Shown piece by piece: positions 8,019-16,992 of a stretch of 64,000 nt of DNA. Positions within the stretch are counted from its first letter, which is position 1. The number at the start of each line of letters is the position of its first letter. The DNA is from RGIG4097 sp964637515 (GTDB lineage: Bacteria > Bacillota > Clostridia > Christensenellales > CAG-917), in assembly GCA_964637515.1 (NCBI GenBank), contig CAZWUI010000003.1:1-64000 (forward strand), in the 5' to 3' direction. The translations under genes were made by a program, and so were the position numbers. Under the pieces are notes generated by a model, which was not told where the DNA came from, ran no database searches, and was given only the letters and a program-made list of their open reading frames with translations.

Positions 8019-9554
8019 ATGGCTCAAGACGTTACCGACACCAATAACACAACCGAAATTGCCGTTGCGGCGGCGGATATTCCCGTCCGTCCCGAAGACA
8101 AAATTCCCACGAGAGAGAAGATTGTTTACGGTGCAATGGATATTTTCGGCGGAGGACAAGGAAGTTTGATTTCCTTGTTGTTGATGTATTATTTCACGTC
8201 AGTCATCGGCATAGACGCAGGATTTGCGGGCACTGCGGTGCTTATTGCAAAAATTTGGGACGCAATTATCGACCCGACTTTCGGCGTCATCACCGACAAC
8301 ACTCGCACGAAACTCGGACGTCGTCGTCCGTATATCATCATCGGCGGTGCGCTCATCATTCCCGCAATGCTCTTTTTGTACGCTCCCATACAAGGCTTTG
8401 GCGAAACTATGCAAGCGGTGTGGATTTGTGTGGCGTATCTTGTCTATTGCACGGTATCATCCATTTCGCAAGTTCCTTTCAACAGCATGAGTTCGGACAT
8501 TTCCCCCGACTACCGCGAAAGAAACAAAGCAAATCTCATCAAATTATTGTTCGATTTGGGCTCGGCGGGACTTTGTTTCCTGCTTCCCTCGCTCTTGTTG
8601 TCCGCTCTGAAATCAGGCAGTATCAGTTATACGGCGTTCTATCTGACGCTATGCTTGGGCTTCGGCGGACTGTTTTCAATACCTCTCGTGGTCGGCGGAT
8701 TCGTGGTTAAGGAGCGCTCTCCCTACGACGTCGAACACAGAGAAAAACTCAATCTCAAAGAATATTTCGGCACTATCAAAGTCAAGTCGTTCTACCTTCA
8801 TCTTATAATGTACGTGTGCGCGTATATAGCGATGGACGTCATCAGTGCGGTCGCTCTCTACTACTGCGAAAACATTTTGAACGGTATGACTTTCCTCGGT
8901 ATGGACCTTGGCAACAGTTCGATTATCATCATCGGACCGTTCATGGTTTGCGCGGCGGTGGCGGTGCCTCTTGCCTACCACAATATGCGCAAGCATTCAA
9001 AGCAATTCGCCTATCGTTTCACAATCCCCGGTTTCATCGTGACGGCTATAATTATGGTGTCCGTGCAACCCGACTGGAGTCCGTGGATAGTGGTCGTCGA
9101 TATGATGCTCATGGGTTTCTTCTTCGGCGGATCGCAGGTTATGCCTTGGCTCATCTTCCCCGATACAGTCGACGTCGTCGAGCTCAAAAAGGGCGAAAGA
9201 CCGTCAGGCAGTATGGGTGCGGTTATGACTTTCTGCCGCACTATAGCGACTGCGTTTGCGTCGTCGTCGGTCGGTTGGGTGCTTGCGGGTGCTAACTATA
9301 TCTCTCACGAAGCGACCGAAGTCGTCGCTCAACCCGATAGCGTTGCGACCGCTCTTCGCATATTCATAGGGGTGACCGTGTGCGTACTCTTCATATGTGC
9401 GTTCACCGCGTCTTGTTTCTACAAGGTCACGGACAAGAAACTCTCTCGTATCAGATACTTCAACGACAAGGCGAGAGCGGGTGAACTCGACTCCTTGACC
9501 ATCGCCGAAAAGGTGGAAAGACAAGATCTCATCAAGGAACTTTGCGGAGATTGA
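8019..9554 (+). CDS. GPH-family sugar:cation symporter (MFS fold)
   Basis: A 511-residue inner-membrane transporter of the glycoside-pentoside-hexuronide:cation symporter family (MelB/YicJ-like), with about 12 membrane helices. The first helices carry the family pattern IWDAIIDPTFGVITDNT followed by GRRRPYIIIGG; in MelB the Asp residues of this region bind the coupling cation. The second half has a matching arginine-rich start and a long helix around the family's DTVDVVE segment. It likely imports a glycoside or oligosaccharide with Na+ or H+. It lies one base upstream of a metallophosphoesterase and has its own promoter. The substrate cannot be read from sequence. Confidence 0.88.
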   Translation: MAQDVTDTNNTTEIAVAAADIPVRPEDKIPTREKIVYGAMDIFGGGQGSLISLLLMYYFTSVIGIDAGFAGTAVLIAKIWDAIIDPTFGVITDNTRTKLGRRRPYIIIGGALIIPAMLFLYAPIQGFGETMQAVWICVAYLVYCTVSSISQVPFNSMSSDISPDYRERNKANLIKLLFDLGSAGLCFLLPSLLLSALKSGSISYTAFYLTLCLGFGGLFSIPLVVGGFVVKERSPYDVEHREKLNLKEYFGTIKVKSFYLHLIMYVCAYIAMDVISAVALYYCENILNGMTFLGMDLGNSSIIIIGPFMVCAAVAVPLAYHNMRKHSKQFAYRFTIPGFIVTAIIMVSVQPDWSPWIVVVDMMLMGFFFGGSQVMPWLIFPDTVDVVELKKGERPSGSMGAVMTFCRTIATAFASSSVGWVLAGANYISHEATEVVAQPDSVATALRIFIGVTVCVLFICAFTASCFYKVTDKKLSRIRYFNDKARAGELDSLTIAEKVERQDLIKELCGD

Positions 9555-9555
9555 T

Positions 9556-10551
9556 ATGGCAAACGTAACCGTCGAAAGAACGAATAATAAAACCGTAATC
9601 AGAAAGAAGGAAGGAGTGCCGTTCAGGATTCTTCAACTCACCGACGTGCATATCGGCGGCGGATTTTTGAGCGTGAAGAAGGATAGACTGGCTCTCGACG
9701 CAGTCGAAAAACTCGTGCGTGCGTCCAATGCGGACTTCGTTGTGGTGACGGGGGATATATGTTATCCGCTCTTCTGGTTTTCGGGGACGAGCAACAACGA
9801 ACGTCCGTCCAAACGCTTTGCCGACCTTATGAAAAAACTCGGCGTGCCTTGGTGCGTAACTTTCGGCAATCACGACTCCGAAAAGTTTGCGAAACTCTCG
9901 AGAGAAGAACTCGGCTCTTTCTATGAAAGTCAACCGAATTGCTACTTTGAAAAGGGCGACTCCAAACTCACAGGGTGCGGAAACTACTGTATCCGCCTTG
10001 AAAATGCGGACGGAAAGTTGAACACTCTCCTTATGATGCTTGACTCGAATGCGTACGTGGGCAAGACCTTTTTCAGCGGTTTCGACGTCATCCACGAAGA
10101 CCAAATTCAGTGGTATGAGGACGTCGTGTACGAAGAAAGCGTTGGCGGTGAACTTGCACGCTCCCTTGCGTTTTTCCACATTCCGCCAAAAGAGTTCAAG
10201 GATGCGTGGGAGAAGTGCTATAGGGGAGATAAGGACGTCGTCTATCACCACGGTTTCGTGCAAGAGAAGGATAACTACTTCGGCTATCCCAAAACCGTTG
10301 AAGGCACTTTCTTTGGTGAAATGGTGAAATTCGGCTCGTGCAAAGGCATGTTCATGGGGCATGACCATCTCAACACTCTGTCCTTGACCTACAAGGGCAT
10401 CCGCCTGACTTACGGTATGAGCATAGACTATCTTGCGTACTACAAAATCGCAAAGAAACATACCCAACGCGGCGGTACTATCATTGAAATCGCAGACGAC
10501 GGCAGTTTCGACGTGAAATTGCTCCCGCTCGACGATATAACGAAACAATAA
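9556..10551 (+). CDS. Calcineurin-like metallophosphoesterase
   Basis: A 331-residue phosphoesterase with the metal-binding series of the family: TDVHIG near residue 32, VVTGDICYP near 63, FGNHD near 106, an HIPP-type histidine near 211 and GHDHLN near 273. No signal peptide is seen, so it is probably cytoplasmic. It resembles Icc/PhoD-like calcineurin phosphoesterases that act on phosphodiesters or phosphomonoesters, but the substrate is unknown. It follows the sugar symporter by one base and is co-transcribed with it. The next gene has its own strong GGAGG site. Confidence 0.88.
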   Translation: MANVTVERTNNKTVIRKKEGVPFRILQLTDVHIGGGFLSVKKDRLALDAVEKLVRASNADFVVVTGDICYPLFWFSGTSNNERPSKRFADLMKKLGVPWCVTFGNHDSEKFAKLSREELGSFYESQPNCYFEKGDSKLTGCGNYCIRLENADGKLNTLLMMLDSNAYVGKTFFSGFDVIHEDQIQWYEDVVYEESVGGELARSLAFFHIPPKEFKDAWEKCYRGDKDVVYHHGFVQEKDNYFGYPKTVEGTFFGEMVKFGSCKGMFMGHDHLNTLSLTYKGIRLTYGMSIDYLAYYKIAKKHTQRGGTIIEIADDGSFDVKLLPLDDITKQ

Positions 10552-10577
10552 AATCTTTATACATTATGGAGGCAAAA

Positions 10578-11957
10578 ATGAAAATTGGTTTTACCGAAAC
10601 TGTTCTACGCGACGCCAACCAATCCTTGATTGCAACGCGCTTACCGTATGAAAAATTCGCAGACATACTCCCCACGATGGACAAAGCAGGCTACTATTCG
10701 GTAGAGTGCTGGGGCGGTGCGGTGTTCGATAGTTGTTTGAGATACCTCAACGAAGACCCGTGGGAAAGACTTCGCAAACTCCGCAAGGCTATGCCTAACA
10801 CGAAGTTGCAAATGCTCCTCAGAGGGCAAAATCTTCTCGGCTACAAGCATTATCCCGACGACGTAGTGCGTTTGTTCGTCGATAAGTCCGTGGACAACGG
10901 CATCGACATCATCCGCATTTTCGACGCACTCAACGATCTTCGCAACATCGAAGTCGCGGCAAAGGAAGCGATCAAGAAAGGCGCAACCGTTTCGGGCACT
11001 CTTTCTTTCACTCAAAGCCCCGTGCACACTCTCGAATCCTTTGCAAAACTCGCAAAAGAACTCGAAAATATGGGCGTTCAATCCATCTGCGTGAAGGATA
11101 TGGCGGGCGTCATGAGTCCCTTTGAAGCGCAAGAACTCATCGGCGCAATCAAGAAAGAAGTCAAAGTCCCCGTCGTGTTGCACACTCACTGCACCACCGG
11201 TCTTGCATTCATGACCTATCTCAAGGCGGCGGAAGCAGGCGTTGACGTCATCGACACCGCAACTTCTTGTTTCAGCGGCGGCACTTCTCAACCCGCAACC
11301 GAAACTCTCAACTACGCACTCGGTCAACTCGGCTATGAAACCGGACTCAACGCAGACGTCCTCAAAGAAGTCAACGACTTCTTCAAACCCATCCGCGACG
11401 AATATCTCGCAAGCGGTGGACTCAATCCCAAGATGATGGCGACGGATACCGACGCTCTCACCTACAAAGTCCCCGGCGGTATGCTCTCCAACCTCGTCGC
11501 ACAACTCAAAGCACAAAACGCAATGGATAAATTCGACGAAGTCCTTCTCGAAACCCCCAAGGTCAGAGCGGACCTCGGTTATCCTCCTCTCGTCACTCCT
11601 ATGAGCCAAATGGTCGGCGTACAAGCGACCACCAACGTGCTTGCAGGTGAGAGATATAAGAACGTTTCCAAAGAAGTCAAGTCCTATTGCCTCGGCGAAT
11701 ACGGCACGACTCCCGCACCCATCAATCCCGAAGTCCTTGCAAAAGTCCTCGGCGACGAAAAACCCATCGAAGGCAGATACGCAGACACTCTCGAACCCGC
11801 CTTTGAAAAGACGAAAGCGGAACTCGGCGACACCGCAAGAAGCGATGAAGACGTTTTGAGTTATATCGCATTCCCCACCGTCACCGAAAAGTTCTTCCAA
11901 GCACGCAAGGAAGCGGAACAAAAAGTCGTAAAATACACGATAGCACCTATCGAGTAA
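10578..11957 (+). CDS. oadA: Oxaloacetate decarboxylase alpha subunit, carboxyltransferase part only
   Basis: A 459-residue carboxyltransferase with the 5S/pyruvate-carboxylase-B fold. It opens with TETVLRDANQSLIATR, has LLRGQNLLGY, VLHTHCTTG and the conserved MMATD segment. The enzyme moves the carboxyl of oxaloacetate to biotin. Most OadA proteins end in a fused biotin domain of about 130 residues; here that domain is absent and is supplied by the separate protein at 12370. The start at 10578 follows GGAGG by five bases; the ATG at 10566 overlaps that site and is rejected. It heads an operon with gamma, biotin carrier, beta and biotin ligase. Confidence 0.92.
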   Translation: MKIGFTETVLRDANQSLIATRLPYEKFADILPTMDKAGYYSVECWGGAVFDSCLRYLNEDPWERLRKLRKAMPNTKLQMLLRGQNLLGYKHYPDDVVRLFVDKSVDNGIDIIRIFDALNDLRNIEVAAKEAIKKGATVSGTLSFTQSPVHTLESFAKLAKELENMGVQSICVKDMAGVMSPFEAQELIGAIKKEVKVPVVLHTHCTTGLAFMTYLKAAEAGVDVIDTATSCFSGGTSQPATETLNYALGQLGYETGLNADVLKEVNDFFKPIRDEYLASGGLNPKMMATDTDALTYKVPGGMLSNLVAQLKAQNAMDKFDEVLLETPKVRADLGYPPLVTPMSQMVGVQATTNVLAGERYKNVSKEVKSYCLGEYGTTPAPINPEVLAKVLGDEKPIEGRYADTLEPAFEKTKAELGDTARSDEDVLSYIAFPTVTEKFFQARKEAEQKVVKYTIAPIE

Positions 11958-11969
11958 TAAGGAGAAATT

Positions 11970-12368
11970 ATGGATAATCTTTTATCTGCAGTATCAGGCA
12001 AAATATCCGTTCTCGACGCGCTTATCTTGTCCCTGCTCGGCATTGCGATAGTTTTCGGCGTGCTGATCATCCTTATGTTCATCATTTGGGCCATGGGCAA
12101 GGTCGGAGAGAAATCTCCCGAAATCGCGGCGAAACTTCCCAAACTTCCGAAAATCAACTTCGGAAAGAAGAAAGAAGAACAATCCGCTCCCGAAGTCGTC
12201 GGCGAACAAGAACTCGCTCCCGGCTCTTGCGGTGAACTTCTTCTCGTCAAAACGGAAGAAAGAGATGCGGCTATGATTATGGCAATCGTGGCGGATTCCA
12301 CGGGTATTCCGCTCAATCAACTCAAATTCAAATCCATCAAGAGAATAGATCAGGAGGAGGAAAAATAA
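11970..12368 (+). CDS. oadG: Sodium pump decarboxylase gamma subunit (OadG family)
   Basis: A 132-residue protein with one N-terminal membrane helix (residues 17-41, LDALILSLLGIAIVFGVLII start) and a soluble charged tail rich in Lys, Pro and Glu. This is the pattern of OadG/MmdD, the small anchor that holds the carboxyltransferase to the membrane beta subunit. The tail is longer than in the shortest OadG proteins and ends in a small domain-like stretch. It lies 12 bases after oadA and one base before the biotin carrier. Identification rests mainly on topology and operon position. Confidence 0.8.
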   Translation: MDNLLSAVSGKISVLDALILSLLGIAIVFGVLIILMFIIWAMGKVGEKSPEIAAKLPKLPKINFGKKKEEQSAPEVVGEQELAPGSCGELLLVKTEERDAAMIMAIVADSTGIPLNQLKFKSIKRIDQEEEK

Positions 12369-12369
12369 T

Positions 12370-12759
12370 ATGATATACAAAGTTAGCTTGAACGGAAAAA
12401 TTTACGAAGTAGAAGTCGAACAAGGCGAAGCAATCGTCAAAGCGGAATACGAGGCAAGTTTGCCCGCCGCCGCCCCTGCGGAAGCACCCGTAGTCAGCGC
12501 AGCACCCGCAGCGGCTCCTGCGGCAGCACCCGTCGCAAGCGGAAACGGCGAAGTCGTAAAATCCCCTCTTCCCGGCACCGTCAATCAAATCAAAGTTGCC
12601 ACCGGTCAAGTCGTGAAAGCGGGCGACGTCATTTTTATCCTCGAAGCAATGAAGATGGAAAACGAAATCACCGCACCCGTCGGCGGAAAAATCGGTAACA
12701 TTCTCGTCACGAAAGGCGCATCCGTCGAAACCGGCACTCCGCTTGTTGAAATCATCTGA
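12370..12759 (+). CDS. Biotin carboxyl carrier protein of the sodium pump
   Basis: A 129-residue biotinyl carrier. Residues 1-28 form a small lead segment, followed by a flexible Ala/Pro linker (about 29-60) and a biotinyl-lipoyl domain. The biotinylated lysine is in EAMKMENEI near residue 95. It shuttles the carboxyl group from the carboxyltransferase to the membrane beta subunit. The domain layout equals the C-terminus of a conventional OadA, so this is a split form. It starts one base after oadG, and the biotin ligase that would modify it is two genes downstream. Confidence 0.95.
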   Translation: MIYKVSLNGKIYEVEVEQGEAIVKAEYEASLPAAAPAEAPVVSAAPAAAPAAAPVASGNGEVVKSPLPGTVNQIKVATGQVVKAGDVIFILEAMKMENEITAPVGGKIGNILVTKGASVETGTPLVEII

Positions 12760-12767
12760 GGTGACAA

Positions 12768-13964
12768 ATGAATTACGGCGAAATACTGAAAAATTTGTGG
12801 GATACGAGCGGACTTGCCAACTTCACTTGGCAAAACGCCGTCATGCTCATCATAGCGTGCGTATTCCTTTATTTAGGTATCAAAAAGCAATTTGAACCGC
12901 TACTTCTTGTTGGTATCGCGTTCGGTATGCTTCTCACCAATCTCCCCGTCGCAGGTCTTGACGATATGATTTATCACCCTGAATGGTGGACGGGCGAAGC
13001 GGCAGTCGCGGACGGCGTGGATTACGTGAATATTCTGCAACACGGCGGTCTTATCGATATTCTCTACATAGGCGTCAAAACGGGCGTATATCCCTGTTTG
13101 ATATTTATGGGCGTCGGCGCAATGACGGATTTCGAGCCTTTGCTCTCCAATCCTAAGTCCTTGCTGCTCGGCGCAGCGGCACAACTTGGCATTTACGTTG
13201 CTTTCTTCTTCGCAATCTGCATCGGATTCACCGGTCCCGAAGCGGCAAGTATCGGTATCATCGGCGGAGCGGACGGCCCCACGGCAATCTGGCTCACCAA
13301 ATCCCTTGCACCTCACCTTCTTGCACCTATCGCAGTCGCGGCGTATTCCTATATGGCGCTCATCCCTCTCATTCAGCCCCCGCTCATGAAGTTGATGACC
13401 ACCAAGAAGGAAAGAGCAATCGTCATGAAACCCACCAGAAAAGTCAAAAAGAGCGAAAAGATTTTGTTCCCCATCATCGTCACTCTCGCGACTTGCTTCA
13501 TTCTGCCTTCTGTCGCAGGTTTGCTCGGATGCCTTATGTTCGGCAACCTTTTGAAAGAATGCGGAGTCACCGAAAGATTGTCCGACACCGTCCAAAACGC
13601 ACTCATGAACATCGTTACGTTGTTCCTTGGCATATCCGTCGGCGCAACCGCACAAGCGGCAACCTTCTTGAAACTTCAAACCATCTACATCATCGCACTC
13701 GGTCTCGGCGCATTTATGTTCGCAACCTTCGGCGGATTGCTCTTCGGCAAATTTATGTGCTTCGTCACGAAAGGCAAAGTCAATCCTCTTATCGGCTCGG
13801 CAGGCGTTTCGGCAGTGCCTATGGCGGCGCGTGTTTCCAACAACGTAGGACGTCTATATAATAAGGATAACTACTTGCTGATGCACGCAATGGGCCCCAA
13901 CGTCGCAGGCGTTATCGGATCGGCGGTCGCGGCAGGTTTCTTGATGGCAGTCTTCCATCCGTAA
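12768..13964 (+). CDS. oadB: Sodium ion-translocating decarboxylase beta subunit
   Basis: A 398-residue polytopic membrane protein of the OadB/MmdB/GcdB family, which decarboxylates carboxybiotin and exports Na+. Several helices are separated by the family's signature loop GIIGGADGPTAIW near residues 163-175, containing the Asp that takes part in Na+ coupling, and a second conserved region GSAGVSAVPMAARVSNNVG near 344. It ends with GPNVAGVIGSAVAAG, also typical. Gamma, biotin carrier and carboxyltransferase lie just upstream, giving a complete oxaloacetate-type sodium pump. Substrate assignment depends on the alpha subunit being the oxaloacetate type. Confidence 0.95.
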   Translation: MNYGEILKNLWDTSGLANFTWQNAVMLIIACVFLYLGIKKQFEPLLLVGIAFGMLLTNLPVAGLDDMIYHPEWWTGEAAVADGVDYVNILQHGGLIDILYIGVKTGVYPCLIFMGVGAMTDFEPLLSNPKSLLLGAAAQLGIYVAFFFAICIGFTGPEAASIGIIGGADGPTAIWLTKSLAPHLLAPIAVAAYSYMALIPLIQPPLMKLMTTKKERAIVMKPTRKVKKSEKILFPIIVTLATCFILPSVAGLLGCLMFGNLLKECGVTERLSDTVQNALMNIVTLFLGISVGATAQAATFLKLQTIYIIALGLGAFMFATFGGLLFGKFMCFVTKGKVNPLIGSAGVSAVPMAARVSNNVGRLYNKDNYLLMHAMGPNVAGVIGSAVAAGFLMAVFHP

Positions 13965-13967
13965 GAT

Positions 13968-14741
13968 ATGTTGGTTTCAATAGAAAAATACATCACAAAA
14001 AAGCAGGGCAATCGCTTGCCTTGCTTTTGCTATAACGAGATAGATTCCACCAACCGCGTTGCAAAATCCTATATTGCGGACGGCAAAGTCGCGGATAGGG
14101 CGGTGTTTATCGCACGCACTCAAACGTCGGGGAGGGGTAGATATGACAGAAAGTTTCTATCCCCCAAAGGCGGAGTGTATTTGACCTACGTCGTGAGAGT
14201 GCCGAGCGGGGCGGATTTCGTCGGTTTCGGGCTTTATAGCGCACTTGCGGTCGTGCATATGCTCTCGTCTTTTGCGGATGAAAATTTGCTCTCAATCAAG
14301 TGGCCTAACGACGTGAAACTCAACGACAAAAAGATTGCGGGCATTCTTCCCGAATCCGTGGAAAAGGACGGAGAGAGATACGTGCTTGTCGGAATAGGCG
14401 TAAACGTGGATACGAAACCTTGCGACATAGCGTCCGTCGAGATCGCAACTTCCCTGCGTGCGGTTAGCGGCAAGCGTTACGACGTGAGAAAGGCGGCAGC
14501 TATGCTTGCGGTCGCTTTGTCCGACCTTGACGATATGTATTTTGGCAAGTTTGCAGACGACCTTTCGGATGAATACAACCGCTATTCTTCGACCATAGGG
14601 AAAAAGATAACCTACAAGTCGGCGCAGGGTGAAAACATCTGCGGTAAGGCGGTCAGAGTTGAGAGCGACGGCTCTCTCGTCGTCGTCAGGGACGGCGTTG
14701 AAGAAAAAATCGTTTGGGGAGAAATCGTAGAGAATGCGTAA
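13968..14741 (+). CDS. birA: Biotin-[biotin carrier] ligase, catalytic type without HTH
   Basis: A 257-residue biotin protein ligase. It contains the biotinyl-AMP site TQTSGRGRYDRKF near residues 46-58, SIKWPNDVKLNDKKIAGIL near 107-125 and a C-terminal SH3-like domain ending VWGEIVENA. There is no N-terminal winged helix, so it is a monofunctional ligase and not a BirA repressor. Its place three bases after oadB suggests it is made together with the biotin carrier it modifies. It overlaps the next gene by 8 bases. Confidence 0.92.
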   Translation: MLVSIEKYITKKQGNRLPCFCYNEIDSTNRVAKSYIADGKVADRAVFIARTQTSGRGRYDRKFLSPKGGVYLTYVVRVPSGADFVGFGLYSALAVVHMLSSFADENLLSIKWPNDVKLNDKKIAGILPESVEKDGERYVLVGIGVNVDTKPCDIASVEIATSLRAVSGKRYDVRKAAAMLAVALSDLDDMYFGKFADDLSDEYNRYSSTIGKKITYKSAQGENICGKAVRVESDGSLVVVRDGVEEKIVWGEIVENA

Positions 14742-15672
14742 GTTGACGGGCACGATAATCTTGCTTATAACCGCACTCGTTTGGGGTTTTGCATTCGTCG
14801 TGCAACGACAGGGCGCAACCGCTCTCGACGGTTATTCTTTCAGCGAATTGCGCTATGTCATCGCAACCGTATCTTTGGTCGTGCTTGTTGCGCTTTCTGA
14901 TTTCATTGCGAAAAAGCACGGAAAGGAAAGGATAGGATTCAATCGCGATACGGTCGTGGGCGGTATCATTTGCGGTGTCGTGCTTATGTTTTCCACTCTC
15001 GTGCAACAACTGGGACTTGAAGAAACCGAAGCGGGAAAGGCGGGTTTCATCACCGCACTTTATATTGTCATCGTCCCCTTTATGAGTATGATCACGGGAC
15101 GCAAAACGACGGTCAACGGCAGGTTTGCAATCGTGATTGCGATAGCGGGTTTTTGGCTCATGTGCGTAACGGGGGATTTCACCGTCAGCAAAGGTGAGTT
15201 GCTCATCTTGCTGTGTGCGTTTGCGTTTTCGCTGCAAATCGTATTCATCGACTTGTACGCACAAAAAGCGGACGCACTCAAATTCAACCTTATGCAATTT
15301 GCGACTTGTGCGGTTGTGGGTTTGCCATTTATGGCCTGGAATGGATTTCCGTCTGCGGAGAGCATAGGCGACTGCATTTTGCCCTTGCTTTATATCGGTG
15401 TGTTGTCGAGCGCAGTCGCATACACTTTGCAGGTTGCGGGGCAGAAGAGAGTGTCTCCGTCAACGTCAACGCTCATCATGAGTCTTGAGTCGGTGTTTAG
15501 TTTGATATTCGGCGCAATCTTCCTCAACGAGCAAAATTCCGCAAGAGAATTGGGCGGTTGTCTGCTTGTTTTCATAGCGGTATTCGTGGCGCAGTTTAGC
15601 GTAGAACGCACCTTTCTTGCCTACGATATGACGGCGGAAAAACGCTTGCTTTCAAGCCGTCAAACCCTTTGA
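14734..15672 (+). CDS. EamA/DMT-superfamily transporter
   Basis: A 312-residue membrane protein with about ten helices arranged as two EamA repeats. It begins GTIILLITALVWGFAFVVQRQG, the usual first helix of the family, and the second repeat includes GVLSSAVAYTLQVAGQKRVSPSTSTLIMSLESVF, with the conserved Ser/Glu region. Family members export amino acids or other metabolites. It is the last gene of the sodium-pump operon, with an 8-base overlap with birA and a terminator 31 bases after its stop. The substrate is unknown; a link to biotin or amino acids is only positional. Confidence 0.88.
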   Translation: MRKLTGTIILLITALVWGFAFVVQRQGATALDGYSFSELRYVIATVSLVVLVALSDFIAKKHGKERIGFNRDTVVGGIICGVVLMFSTLVQQLGLEETEAGKAGFITALYIVIVPFMSMITGRKTTVNGRFAIVIAIAGFWLMCVTGDFTVSKGELLILLCAFAFSLQIVFIDLYAQKADALKFNLMQFATCAVVGLPFMAWNGFPSAESIGDCILPLLYIGVLSSAVAYTLQVAGQKRVSPSTSTLIMSLESVFSLIFGAIFLNEQNSARELGGCLLVFIAVFVAQFSVERTFLAYDMTAEKRLLSSRQTL

Positions 15673-15703
15673 ATTAGTCTTGCATAAATAAAAACAAAAT
15701 GAG

Positions 15704-15730
15704 AAAAACGCTCCGACCGGAGCGTTTTTT
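15704..15730. terminator. Bidirectional terminator
   Basis: AAAAACGCTCC pairs with GGAGCGTTTTT around GACC, with T-runs on both strands. It ends the sodium-pump operon and, from the other side, the asd-dapA-dapB operon. Confidence 0.93.
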
Positions 15731-15810
15731 CATATGCGTTACGTGAAGTAATATTTTGATTTAAGTTGCAAAATCGGTGGTTTATCGTGTTGTTTTCAAC
15801 ATGTAAACCG

Positions 15811-16992
15811 TCAAATTCCGTAATACCTCTTGAGTGCGATTTCCGCATCGGCCTTTGCTTCGCGGTTGATTGCGCAAGAGATTTTCGTCTCCGAAGTCGT
15901 GATTGCGTATATCTGCGCACCCGCACCTTTCAGTTGAGAAAGAACGTCAAGTGCAACGCCGCTTTCATGCTCCATGCCTGCGCCTTCCGCCGTGATTTTG
16001 ACGGTGCCAACAACGCATTTGTGCTTGACGTCCGTCATCTTTTCCACCATTGCAAGGTCGTCGTCGGACAGACTGAAAGATACTGCAAGAGTGCCGTCGT
16101 CGTTTGCGTTTTGGGAAATCATATCGATGTTGACGTTGCTATCCTTGACCTTGCGGAGAAGGGTGAGGAAGTCAATGGACGAGATTGATGCAAAGTTGAT
16201 GAGAGATACGTTTTCTTCCGCCGTAACCGAAGTGACCGCATAGAAACTGCCGAGAATGGAATTCATATCGTACAGTCCGCATTGCTTGGTCATAAGGTAG
16301 GACGCCGCGCGGAGTGCGCCTTTGACGAAAACTTCTTTGCTTTCCGCCTCGTGACAGAGAGTGATTCTCTCGCCGGTGCCGAGGAACATTACGTCGTGCT
16401 TGCCGACGACAGAGCCGCCGCGGATTGCGTGAATGCCGATTTCGGACGGCTCACGTCTTTTTGCGGTTTCGTGTCTGCCAAATTCGGGGATTAGGGGACG
16501 GACTTCACATATTGCGTTTGCGATAGAAAGTGCCGTGCCGCTGGGGGCGTCGAGCTTTTTGTTGTGGTGCGCTTCCACGATTTCAATATCGTAGGAGTCC
16601 CCAAGAAATTTCGTAGCTTCTTTCGCAAGGTTGGAGAGAAGGTTTATCCCGAGAGACATATTTGCGGATTTGAAAATCGCGATTTGTTTGGATGCGTATT
16701 CGATGCGTTTTTGTTGCTCTTCGGTGTGTCCCGTTGTTGCGATGACGCACTTCACTCCGTTTTTCACTGCATAGTCGAGAAGGGAGTCGAGCATTGCGGG
16801 GGCGGAAAAGTCGATGATGACGTCCGCACCCAAAGGGCACTCGTCGAAACTTGCGTATACGGGGAAGGGCAGGTCGCCCGCAGAGTATGCGTCCACGCCG
16901 AATACGATTTTGTAATTCTCGTCGCCGAGAAGGGATTTATAGGTTGTGCGCCCCATTCTGCCTGACGCACCTGCTAAACATACGTTTATCAT
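15811..16992 (-). CDS. dapB: Dihydrodipicolinate reductase fused to tandem ACT domains
   Basis: A 393-residue protein. Residues 1-245 are a complete DapB (4-hydroxy-tetrahydrodipicolinate reductase, lysine/diaminopimelate pathway): NAD(P)H site GASGRMGR at 8-15, ATTGHT at 85-90 and catalytic region EAHHNKKLDAPSGTA at 140-154. Residues about 252-393 are not part of DapB. They look like the paired ACT regulatory domains of aspartokinase: VTAEENVSLINFAS, then GAGMEHESGVALDVLSQL and ITTSETKISCAIN. The reading frame is uninterrupted, so this is a true fusion. It overlaps dapA by 4 bases and shares the asd promoter. Allosteric control by an amino acid is an inference. Confidence 0.92.
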   Translation of the reverse strand: MINVCLAGASGRMGRTTYKSLLGDENYKIVFGVDAYSAGDLPFPVYASFDECPLGADVIIDFSAPAMLDSLLDYAVKNGVKCVIATTGHTEEQQKRIEYASKQIAIFKSANMSLGINLLSNLAKEATKFLGDSYDIEIVEAHHNKKLDAPSGTALSIANAICEVRPLIPEFGRHETAKRREPSEIGIHAIRGGSVVGKHDVMFLGTGERITLCHEAESKEVFVKGALRAASYLMTKQCGLYDMNSILGSFYAVTSVTAEENVSLINFASISSIDFLTLLRKVKDSNVNIDMISQNANDDGTLAVSFSLSDDDLAMVEKMTDVKHKCVVGTVKITAEGAGMEHESGVALDVLSQLKGAGAQIYAITTSETKISCAINREAKADAEIALKRYYGI

